Shown: piece by piece, positions 47,101-59,100 of the stretch
Layout of the letters: each line of letters begins with the position of its first letter
Position numbering within the stretch: position 1 is the stretch's first letter
NCBI GenBank assembly: GCA_958299035.1
Contig: CATQJL010000305.1
Span: 70,586,792-70,650,791 of the forward strand
Source: Cylicocyclus nassatus
Taxonomy: Eukaryota > Nematoda > Chromadorea > Rhabditida > Strongylidae
Direction of reading: 5' to 3'
DNA: 64,000 nucleotides
Made by a program: the position numbers and the translations under genes
Notes under the pieces: generated by a model
Seen by the model: the letters and a program-made list of their open reading frames with translations, nothing else
Database searches by the model: none
What the model was told of the DNA's origin: nothing

Positions 47101-50100
47101 ATTTTTGGAATCCAAATAAAAATTTTTTCAACTCTACTTTGTAGCACTTTTTTATATCAATGACTGCTATAACAACCAACAGCATTGGAGAGTGAATAAG
47201 TACGCCTGAATTGCTTATTCGTGACTATTTTTTACACTTTTTAAGCACTTCCCAGCTGAGGTCCATTCTTTTGGATGAACAAGGGCGACTCTCTCCGTAT
47301 TTCTTGCCCAGAGGCCCTCTCAAATTTTATTCTTGCAAGACACCGGCTGAGCTCATACATTTCTTAAAATTGCTGGTGTCAGAATTGGGATCATGCTGAA
47401 AAAGCTATTCGTGATAACGACGCTGAGCGTACACGAACTAGACACTCGATTCTTTAGATCTCAAACAGGTGTAGTAGTTTTTACGCTGTCTGGAACATCA
47501 CCAAAATACTGTGGTCTGTTTTGAGTCTACAATTTGGCTATGAATGTTAATTGTTAAGTATTTGCTGCAGAAGCAGATACTATGCTGCTAGAATATTATA
47601 TCGAATGCAAACCTTTAGCATGACTTCCCGTCCCACCGGTAGACTATCTCGCAGATGAAAGCTAACCTTTCCGTGAGCGTGATCAAAATCAACCTCTTCT
47701 ATATCGACAGCTTTGCCATTCTAAATACCATAGGTAAATATTTGTAGAATTGAGATGCTTTTTGGATTGCGAAGATCAACCAGTTCACTCCAGTTCACTG
47801 CAGCTTAGGTAGCAACAAGAGGTTAGACCAAAATTCGGCGCTACGTACGTCATTGCACACTAGCATGCTTAGACAAATTTAAGTTTGTTCAGCTCTCTTG
47901 AATGAGAGTGAAGTCTACGATATACCTTGAGTGTTGATTAAAACGCCAATAAGAACACTGGCTTTTTCGAGCAAAAACCGTCTTTTGCCTGTTTTTTGAA
48001 AACAATATTTCGGGAACCTGTAATTTTTGATAGGATCTTCTAAATATTGTCAGAAGTCTCGCATCGGCCTGCCTTGAGGACGCGGACAGCTTTCAGTACA
48101 TGGGGGCGGAGCCTGATAGGATTTACGCGGGGCTTGGAAGCACTTCGGCCGTTCCAGGCCCTTTATCTCCATTCAAAGACAACACTAGAGGACCGGACCA
48201 CGCAAATGCCCCTCTCGTGGGGCCGTCATTCAGAATCGGCACTGATCGGAGGGGGTTAAATTCAGCCTGGACACTGCTTTTAAACAAGATAGTTGCCTCT
48301 TAGGCAAGGTAAATTCAAATTCTTTTGAATCTGTACATGAAAGGATATTTGGTCGAATTGGCCACACTGGAAAAAATGTTAATGAATTAGTTGCTCTTAC
48401 GTCAATCTCAGTTTATTTTCATTATTTCATTTTCGACATGCTACGATTTTTTTGTATGATGTCTTGGATGACCTTTGCATATCTTCTGGATGTTTGGATG
48501 TTTTCGTTTGATTTTTTGGCGCACTTTTGTGTATAACAATAATCCACAAATATTTGCTTTCCTGTGAAAGGAGTTGTAAGCTCTTTCTCCACAAAAATCG
48601 TCTCCGCTCTATCAAAGCGCGGGATACTTTGAATGTGGGTCTGCATTGCGAGTGAATTGATCTCGCTGAAAAACACTAGAGTTTGATACCTGTTACCAAT
48701 AACTTCTTTGCATTTGTTTCAAACATACGTTTTCTTTCAACAAGTCATATAATGACAGATAACAGGGTGTACCAAGATCATGTACGCTGTTTAATAGTTA
48801 ATATCTTTTTTCCTAAAAATTTTTGCCTACACTCAGCTACCATTTTGTAATTTGCTTCAACTTAGCCCGTATGCACCAACATCCCCGCGGCGAGTGGAGC
48901 GGCGTTCCCCATTATGAAAGGGCCGCGAGCGAATGCCACGCCGGCCTCTTCATCATTGGGGACGCCGCTCCCCTTACCACAGGGATGTTATTGCATACGG
49001 GCCTTAGAGATACAACATGCGACAACACACCGATCGCTCCTTGTTGCTGTAAGATTACGGTGAGAATTTTTAGCATACAACTCCGTTGTGCAAAAGGCCG
49101 TTAGAAGATTTCGAAAAATATGAACAATTGTGGTTTGAGGTTTTCACGCATGCTGGCTTCATTGCATACTTTTTTGAGTACTTGAGGTTTCATAATGATG
49201 CAATCACTTTTTGAAAGATTAAAAACGGTTCTAACAGTATGCTCTGCATGTCATATAAACGACGCATTGCAGTAAAGTGCAAATTTGTTGTAGCTCAGCG
49301 GTGCTGAGTAGCCTAGCGTCAAGCTGTCAGCATGTTTGGTTTTCTTTCTAAGGCAATGTGTGGTTCTTGATAGCTCAAATCCTTTTTCAAAGTTTAGTAT
49401 TTTATAAGGTAGAACATGTGCGTACTGTTTTGATATTCTTTGAGAAAAGAGTGCGAAATGATCAGTCAAGCTGAGACCATCGTAGTTTTCATTATATAGC
49501 TTTCCCAGAAAGAATGACGTATGTTCGAGAAAACTGCAAAAGCACAGCATGCAACAGAAACGTGTCTGTTGCATGTGGGCAAAGTCACTCACCATTACAT
49601 TAACTCTATCGCAGTACCTCTCGCCCCTGGGGAGATGATTTTGTGGGAAAAACGCAACCGCTCACACAAAATTTGAAATCAGTATTTTAAGAACTGCTCA
49701 TACTTCGATAGTCCAAAGCTAGGACCTTAAAAGTGAGGGCTGTTTGAATATTCGCCTTTCACATAAAGTAAAAGTTGCTTAAGAAAATACTCGGTTGAGA
49801 TGCAAAACAGAAAGGCATAGCGAAAGAAACTTCTGGGAAACGTATAGAAACGCTGCAAGAGTGTTCAAATCTTTTATTTGGCTGCATTTCGAATTGAAGG
49901 TTTCTGCTCCAGGACCAGGCAATCCACAACGCGGGTTGGGGAGGGGGTGGGAGAGGAGAGATGAGAAAAAACTAACTTCTTTTTTTTGTGATTGTTTCAA
50001 AAAAAAACCATGTTTTGGAAGTGTTCTAGAGGAGAAGATAATAAAAGAATTAGTTGTGAAATCCCCAAATTTGGTTTTTACCAAGTTGAAGTGCACGTCA

Positions 50101-53100
50101 AAGCCAATTCAATTTCGTACTGAATTTTTCAGCATTGTCGCTGTTTGCTGCGACGTTATCTAGATTGTTGTGCTCATTATTCCGAGCAGTGTCACAGTTA
50201 GCGATTGGAAAAAAACCGCTGCGAAAACAAAAGAGAAGAAAGTAAAGAAAAACGCATTATTTGGGATTTTTCGCAATAAATTCGCCATAATCTAAAAAAG
50301 TAATCTTTGCGACGCTGTCTGCATTATAAAAGGAAGCAAGATCAATCGAATGCAAGAAAAATACGTTTAATGATTTGAACTAGGAAAAAACAGAGATTTG
50401 CCACAACACGGTTTTTGCCAGATTTCTTGTTAGATTCGAAAAATGGGGTTTTGCGCCATTGTCAGCGACAAAGTAGAGATGAAGAGCATTTTGATATACA
50501 GTTTGCTAGAATTGGGTTTTAACAACAAGGAAAAGAGGGGTGGGGGAACGAAAGCCGCCAGGTCCAGCCGCCTCCGCGGACTGCTGGTCCTGGAACAACA
50601 TGCAACAACGCTGCGAAAGGACCAGCTGGCCGCGAAAGGCGGCTGGACCTGGCGGCTTTCGTTCCCCCACCCGGAAAAGAGTACATAGCAGAGCCATGCC
50701 CTATGCCCGCGTTTGGGGTAGCATGGTAGCGCGCATTGCGCGGCGCAGACGAGCAAAGGAGGAAGACCATAGCCGACGGGCATTTGGCTCTGGCCGGAGA
50801 TTTCCGCGGGGTCCCAACGGGACCCTGCAACATCATATATCAGATCGTCATGGCTCAAGTAGAAGCAGCGACACTATCGCAAGCGTCGATAGCGTCTCAT
50901 TAACGAAATAAGCCAGCATTTTCGTTCGCGACTTTTTGCGTAAGATGTAAGCGCATTTTCTTTTTTGTTAAATTTCAACAGCTTTTGTGAACTTCTGGAA
51001 CTCAATCGTAGTCTAAAATGAGTTTAAGCGGGAGAAGTCTTGAATTCTGGGAAAGTTTTCGCAACAACCTCCTCTTTAGTGTATAAATAGCTATGAAAAC
51101 GCAGTTCATTTTGCTGGAATATTTTTGAGATGCGATCACTATACTCACTTCGTTCACATTTATTCAGTCACATAACTATAACATCCGCGGCAAAGCCCCG
51201 AATGACCTCCAGTCTTTTTTCTGGTGAACTGTGTTCTCTCATCGTACTCAAAGTGAGCCAGAACATGGCTATATGTAATGAACGTATGGAGCTATTACTC
51301 CACACGTATGGCTACATCAGCTGACAAAGGAATGATACTTGGTCGAAGCGGCCTCTTTAAAGGAAATGCATACTGTCTTAGAAAGAGGGGAATGGTTTCA
51401 AAATTGACTTCGATTTAGGCCCCTGTGAGAGGAGTTGCTAGAATTTTTGTGATAAAAGTTTAATAGTATGGCTTAGGTAAAAACAACTGTTGAAGTCTTT
51501 TCAGTGCCCTAAGGGAGTTATGATAAGGATGGTTTTGCCAAGCATGGTGTCCATGCTCTGTCGATCATCATTGTCTTAAACGCTTACACGGTACAGTTTT
51601 GAATAATTTTATTGTTGCCGCGCGTCGAATTTTCTGCTTTAGAGACTTCCACAAATTTCTCGCATACGCTTAACAGGGAACACAGATTAGAGCCAGCTGT
51701 AGGCTTTATACGTAAATAATACTTGAAGTAAGAAGGCCACATCGACCAAGTATCCGAAATATATGACCAATTTTTACAAGTATGCTTGCGCTGTTCTAAG
51801 CTATATTCATGTTCAAAACTGATGTCACGTCTAATTATAAACTGTGGGGCGCCATTATTACATCAGTAGCAAACAGCATCTATCCAATTTGCGATTGCAT
51901 GTTAATCTGATGTAAAACGTTGGTCTTGATGTTACCGGAGCGCATTCAAACATTGCCACAAATAAAGCAATTTGTGAAAAGAGGTCAGAGCAGCGCTAAT
52001 AATTGCAGTGCCTTTTTACATTCGGTAAATTTTCGAATTTTCACTACAAATGTTTTTGATGTGAATTTCTAACAAAACCTTATGCACAGAGCCTTAATAA
52101 CTGTGCTCATACATAAGTAAATACAAACACGCATAGTTTTCGTGGTTAGAAGCAAAAGGGGGGGGGGTCTTAGCAATCTTAAGTTTTTCAACGTGGTACT
52201 ATAAACTTCAAAAACCGGTCGTATACATGCACATCGCATGATCTGTTCAAAAAATTACAAAAATAAACTTGAAAGTACGGGATAAATTACAAGTCAATTT
52301 AACACGTCAATGTATTGCAAATCAATATTTTCGCCCTTTACTGTGATCTTTACATGAGCGCCTTTCATTACAATTTTTACGCTTTTGGTTTTTCAAGCTG
52401 TAACTGTCAATGTCATTGATTGCTGTTTCACAATGAAAGATGAATTCGCGCAGTAAATCAATACGGATCGCAGCTCCCAAGTGCCTATCGAAATATAATA
52501 TCAAACAACTTACTGAAGTTGCACTGCATTTTTCTTTTATTATGGAAATTCCTGCTTGGTTGAGGACTATGGTATTGGTTGGTTTGCGTACGGTCATATT
52601 GATTGTCACTTCTGCATCAATTGTCAGATTTTTCCTTATCGGAATATCCACGTAGAACGGCAAATATACTGTGAGAACGAGCTCATATGACGCTGAAGCA
52701 GAGTCATTCAGAAGGGAACCGACAAAAAAGTAAGTTTTATGTTGCAGGTTTGTACTGAGCTGCACTATTGACATGCTGTAATTCTGATTTTTTGAAAGCG
52801 AATTAACATGCAGGGAAAAATTTCAAAGCCGTAAGACTTCAAGTATCAAACAATGTGGTACTTATTTTACTAAAAACAAATTTTGCATCAGAAATTTGCT
52901 TTTACAGCGCGACACTTACGAAGATAGGTTATACTGAGATAAGATACCTCAGATCGGACATAGGGTATCCTAAATCCGCGGAAGGAAGCATATTCCCTTG
53001 TGAAATGCGAGCAGCTCCACCGCTCGCTGTGACTATGTAGCCGAATGCTCGCTCTTCCGCACTCTTCTTTTAGGTAAGCAGCAGTACGTAGGGTTTTTCG

Positions 53101-56100
53101 CGAAATTCCTTAGCATGTCCTGATGGTCTCAGGGGTTGAGCCAGAGCGCGGCATTCACAACGCACGAGCGTATGCAGTTTACGTTCCCTATTATTGTGCA
53201 CGTGCGCGCACCCTGCATAGGTCGAGTACGCAGCGCAGGCCTCCGATCTGAAAACGACAGCATCTTGTGCTCGTGAAATTAGGATATATATTGAAACTTT
53301 CTCTGCATCTATGTAAACTATGTAATTATTCAATGTGCAAATAGTATAGGCTGTCTCAGAATGTCAAAGCAAAATTGGTTCGGACCCTCGCGGCCGTTTC
53401 GCTTGGGCCGCGTTTGCGGTATCCACTAAGTGTTTTCTCACGCTTCGACAGCACTTGTGCTACCGAGAATTAATGACCATCTTGTGTAGGACCCACGTTA
53501 AAAGCGGCAGCGAAGGCTTAGGCACTAATGGTGTGAGTACTCAGAACTTGGAAGCCTATGTATAACAAGTTGCTCAATCACGGCAGAATGTCTGAGCTAC
53601 GTCGCAGATTGTACAAGGTGTCCCAAAAGTCTTTGTGCTTAACTTCCCAAAGTAAAAACTTTGTTAGGTATTCCTCGCTTTTCAGTCAAATTTTTGCGTA
53701 TGAGTACTTCGTTTAGTTTCTAGTTTTCCTTAAAAAACATATTTCGCGCTGTACATTCTCAAAATATTGCTTTTGGAGCAAACAATACTACGATTTTGAG
53801 GATGACCCAATGTTAAAGTACCCTTTACTCAAACCTTTATAACTAATTTGCTCTTGAAGTTTTTGCGGAAATCTAAACTGCACATTGTAAAGCTAGGCTT
53901 CACTCTATGTCTACAGTGCAAAACTATTGAACAGTCTCTATTCGTTAATGCAGGATTAAGATACAAAAAAAATTGCTGTTTCCCTGATGTTCTCAAGAAA
54001 TTGATTGCTACATTTTGACACTTTTGTTGAATCTCACAGACGTGCTTCACAGAACAACGTGCTTTTAATTGCCGGCTCGAGAGCCTTTGACTTTTCTTTG
54101 TGATCAGCCATGGAAAGCAAGGTTTGCTCAGTTCCGCACCAAATTCTGGGCAGTCTAGAACGCTTGCTCTAGAAGATTCGAAACATTCTCGAAGACAATT
54201 ATCCGTCTGTCGTCTTTTGTTACGGTGCATGCGTTCCGCAAAAGTGTGAGGGCTTGTGTGAAGGGTTTTTTTCGAAAACTGAGTGTACCGTATTATTTTA
54301 CGAGCAGGCATCCCGGGTTTCAGTCCGGTTTGGAGCCAATCTATCAGTCTAAACTCCCCATCCTGCACACCCTGCACAGCTTGCACAACCTGCGCATCCT
54401 GCACACCCTGCACATCCTGCACATCCTGCACATCCTGCACATCCTGCACACCCTGCACAACCTGTACCCGAATGCGCACAAATAAATTCACAGATTTTCT
54501 GCTTTATATATATAGAGATAGGTTCTTCATAATATTCCTGCAAAGTTTCATGTGACAATGTTGTTTCGTACAGTTGCAGCTGAAGAAATATTAGGCTTGA
54601 AGACTTTTGGGACACCTGTATAGATGCCATGCGTGATTGCTTTGTTTGAGGATGAGGATGTGCGTAAGGGGAGTTTGCTTCATCTGTAAGCATGCTGTTA
54701 CCCCCAATAACATATTTTTGCACAGCAGACGTTTCGGTTTGGTTACCGTCTCATACACTTTTTATTTCTAGACCGGTGTTTCACCTCCGCCTCATAGGCT
54801 TTGCCCATACTTCACTCGTGTTACCCGTGTTACCGGTGTTATTAGTGTTACTCGTATTACTCGTGTTACTTGTGTTACCCGGTTCCAGTGTTATCCCTGT
54901 TACTCGTGTGACTAGTGTTAGTCGTACTCACACCCAGTGAGATTGCTGAGATTGTATTGTGATCATTTCCATATTCAACAGCATAAAAGCGGTAACACTG
55001 GTAACACTAGCAACACGAGTAACCTTGGTAACATCGGTAACACGGGTAACACGCGTAAAGTATGGGCTCGTCTCGGGTTGATTCCACTTCTTATTTTCAT
55101 TCCACTCTAAGCCTAAAGTGCCCAAATCGCTTCTGCACAGATGCTATGCTTCCGTACTTGACAATTTAGAGTCTTGCTATCCTCTAAATTCTATCTTCAT
55201 CCAGATCTAGTCAGCTAATTTCGTAAGCTCGCTGGCACTCAGAAAAGGGTTTTAAAAATAATTTAGAGAAATGCAAGATTCTAAAGCTGTTTTTTTCCTC
55301 AAAGCAATATCGCGTACTCTCATCAATATTTGTCAAATGGGAAACGCTATATCCAGTAGGGCTTAGGCTTTGGTTTGCCTATACGTTCACCATTCACCTC
55401 CTAATGCCTTGGCAAGCTGGTATCATTTTGTTCTACATGTCTGAGTTTTGTCTTTTTCTTGTTGGTGAACCTTAATGTATCAAGACCTTATAATAACGGG
55501 CTAAGGGTTGTTTACGTGTTTTTGTGTGTGTGTCCGTCTGTTACGAAATTGGTAGAGCGTGTTCTAGCCAGCGTTCTAAGCCCAAATTTTGCACAGCGCG
55601 TGCTACCTTCATGAAAGTCCAACATGCAAAAGCACGAGTAGATTCGTTGGGTGGATCCCTCAAAAATTGCGCGCCAAACGGTCCCACCTGGCTTCTGTGC
55701 CGCAAAAATGGGTCCTTATCACTACTTTTTGCAAAGTCGAGGATGTGGTTGATAAGGAAAAGTGCAAGTGATGGACTTTAGCCCGAAAAGTGGTCAAAAG
55801 TTTACTACAAAAGAACGAAAACGGCGCCAAGAAGAATTGATTGCGTAAATGGTCAATTTGCCAGGGTTTTAGCCAAGCATTTGAGAAGATTTTCGCACAA
55901 AAATGTAGCTCACGATTACTATTGCCCATATGGCGACTACCAAGCCATGACAACTTCAACCTACTCAAATTTACGTTTGTCTCCCTGCGAAAAGTTTCAT
56001 CCACGCGAAATCACCGATCTCACGTGAAAAATTCTTTAAATGAGTAGTTGTTTGCATTTTATTCGTGGTAGTCGGCATAGCGCGGTGAGTTCCAGTGCGA

Positions 56101-59100
56101 TTTTACGAGAATGAGTAAGGTACACAAATAGCAGAGCCAGTGCGAGCCTCTGCGAAGCAGGGGTGACGCTGGATAGTAAAATAAAATGGGATAAATCATC
56201 AAACATCAGAGCATGTTGTTAGAGCATTTGCCTACCTTTCTCACGTTCCTAATCGCGAAATCGCGCGCGTAGCAGATTAGCGCGCTGCAGCATGTGTAGC
56301 ACACATTGGGGGACTTTTTTCGTTGCATAATTCTAGATTAAATGCGTGGAAAACTTACGCTAGGGTGATGTGTCTTGCACTTCACTTTTACGTATTTCAA
56401 ACCGTTCGAAACTTGACTCATAATTCTACATAATGCCATGGCTCTGTGACCATTCTAGAATTGGCGAATTTTAAAGTTTGTGAATCTTTCAAACTTAGAC
56501 CCTTGGGTTATCTGGCAGGATGGTCACAAATATCACACTCAAATAAGTAAATCTATCAACAGTATACCCACTATTGCTTTAGAAAATTGCGCGTTTTTGC
56601 AAAATCAACAGGATATTTGTGACTAGCGTCTAAAAGTGGTTGAATCGGTGATTTTGCCCGTATCCTAAGCCTTCCTTTCATAACTATACAAGAAAGATTT
56701 TCGTTTTTCAAAATGGGTAAGTTTGTTTCCTGGTCGGATCTTGTACTCTCCTTTGTCTTGCATCAGCAGAATCCCCTCAAAAATGCGATTTTCTCAGCTT
56801 AAAAAAAGCGCGAGGTTGTTCTGCCGCACTCGATGTCGCAAACCTGCATCTGCAATAATTTTCTGTCGATCATGTGCAGCGCGGTCAGAAATGTGTTAAT
56901 CTGAGTGATTTGAAGATGGGTGGAAAACAATACAAACTTTTGAATTGATTTGATATATTAGGTTGCTGCATAAGTTCTGTCCTATTTTTTTGCTTTATGT
57001 TTGAAGCAACTGTTCTAAGAGAATTTCATCTTTGACGCGGTACTGTTAACATCATAAGAAAGTGCTTTTCTTGCGCTTTCTAAAGCATATCAAACTCCTG
57101 TAAATTTTTAGTGTAAGGAGATTTTAGGCCAAAAATCCAAGCGACCGAGGTACGTTCTCACCCTATAAATACGTTCTTGCGAGGTAATCTCCATGTTGAG
57201 CCCTTCAGGTCAAGTCTTTTAATTGGTCGCGGAATACGGGTGTAACAGGCTAGCATACGCATAAGTTCAGTTTCATGGAGAAAACGTTTTGCTAGTAAAA
57301 TTTATTGTCAAACAATAATTTTCTGTATAGATTTTTACAAGTAATAACTTTCTGCGAATAGAAGTAATCGACAACTTCAAAGTTGGAGGCGCTAGGGTAA
57401 AGCAAGGACTAGCAGAGTTCATCCACCAATTTCTTTTCGGCGCTCACGTCAATTGTAATTTACATAATTCGTAAATAGGCATGCACACATCCGCTGAAGC
57501 GAGGTCAAAAAGTGGCTGCTCTTTCGCTCGCTCAAAAAAAAACCCCCGGTAGCGCAGAGCCTATGGGATTTTTTAGGGTGCAAAATAATCTATAAAAAGT
57601 TCTCTATCAATCCCTTTTTAGACAAGATGCCTATCAATTCTCATAAGGGAGCATTGCCATGTCAAAAAAAGACAAGTTTGAAGAAAAACGCTGTGAAGCT
57701 TTTGAGTTCTTGCTTCTTCCTTAACAAAGATTTTTGCAGGTTCAATATGTGTCTGGTTGCCAAGGATTTGCTCAACACACGGAAACTAAACAGGGAACCG
57801 TGTCGAGTCGAAGTGGCCTTTCCAGATGGGACCCATACTGCTTTGAAGAGCATTAATCGTTGATTCCAATTCTGCTCTCCAAATCTGCCAAGCACCTCTG
57901 GACGCCGAGTTATGCTCGTTTTTCAGGTCAGTAAATTGAACGCAAAACTGACGCAAAATCGCCCAAATTTGCTCAAATGGTCTAATGTCAAGTACCAGAG
58001 CTGTTTATGCAATGGATACATTTTATTTATTATGCTAATACTTAACATTGCTTTATCTGAGCGCTGGAAAGATTGTAACAATCAATTCTACCTAAATTCT
58101 GCATTCATATTTCGTTCCGAAGAACGGTCATAACTCGGCGTCCAGAGGCGCTTGGCAGATTTGGAAGGCAGATTTGGCATCACCGCTTAATACTCTTCAA
58201 AGCAGTATGGGTCTCATCTGGAAAGGCCACTTCGACTCGACACGGTTCATTTCAACTTTTTACCTTAGTGCCTTCTCTTCTGACTTCTAAGGAAACTTCA
58301 GAACAGGTTTTTATAGAACAAAGCAAGCTCCACAGAGTGGTCTCTACATTCGCACAAAGTTTATTTTACATTAAATTGAAACTTGAAATCTCAAAACGTT
58401 TAAAAGCTCAGAAAAATTCAGACTTTAGTTGAATAATTCCTAAGCAAACCTCTAGCTTGTTCACGATCTGTTGCGTTCAGCTATATAATTCATATGCACA
58501 CCTTCTGTATTATAAATGGAGATAGAAGTAGTCCAAAGATAAGAAAATGTTTTTAGGACTTTTTAACGTTAAGTTTCACATTTTTTGGAAGCTATCGCTC
58601 TTATAACACACTGACGATCACACAAAGTTCTACTTGTTTGCCTTTTGCCAAGTCTTTTCGCAAAGCAGTCAAATTTTTTGAAAAACCATGCATATTACCA
58701 CTCGCAGTATATCTAGGGTGACTCTGGAAGGAAGACAAAAAACAAGGAGGTTGATTTTGGATCCGACGCAAAGGGTAACTCCTAAGTGAGTTCTTCCTAA
58801 AATAGTATCCTTTTTAGAATATCCAAACCTTGACACACCAGATGTGTCAAACAGTCGTCAACGTGAGATAATGGGTAAAAAGTCGTGGTTAGTATTATCA
58901 CGCTACAGAATCATGGGGAAAGATTCCAGCATTGCTTTTGAAAAGTGCGAAAAATTTCTTATTTTCCAGAAGCTAAAAAAAACAAGCTATGCATATAGAT
59001 GTTAGATGAAGAGTGTTCTCTTGAAAAATTTTCACGGATTTTTGCGTTTTTTCCTGAACATGATGTGAAACTTGCTTTGTAGAAATGTTTCAACGCCTTT

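Noticed and set aside
50430..50911. Four overlapping frames of 80-140 codons on both strands
   Set aside because: All fall in a G+C-rich MULE-like copy with a nested palindrome; open frames on both strands at once reflect composition.
53829..54555. Long frames on both strands with VQD, ILH, SCT and CAG peptide repeats
   Set aside because: They are produced by the 9-bp minisatellite, which is open in all frames; no conserved domain and the region lies inside a TA-flanked element.
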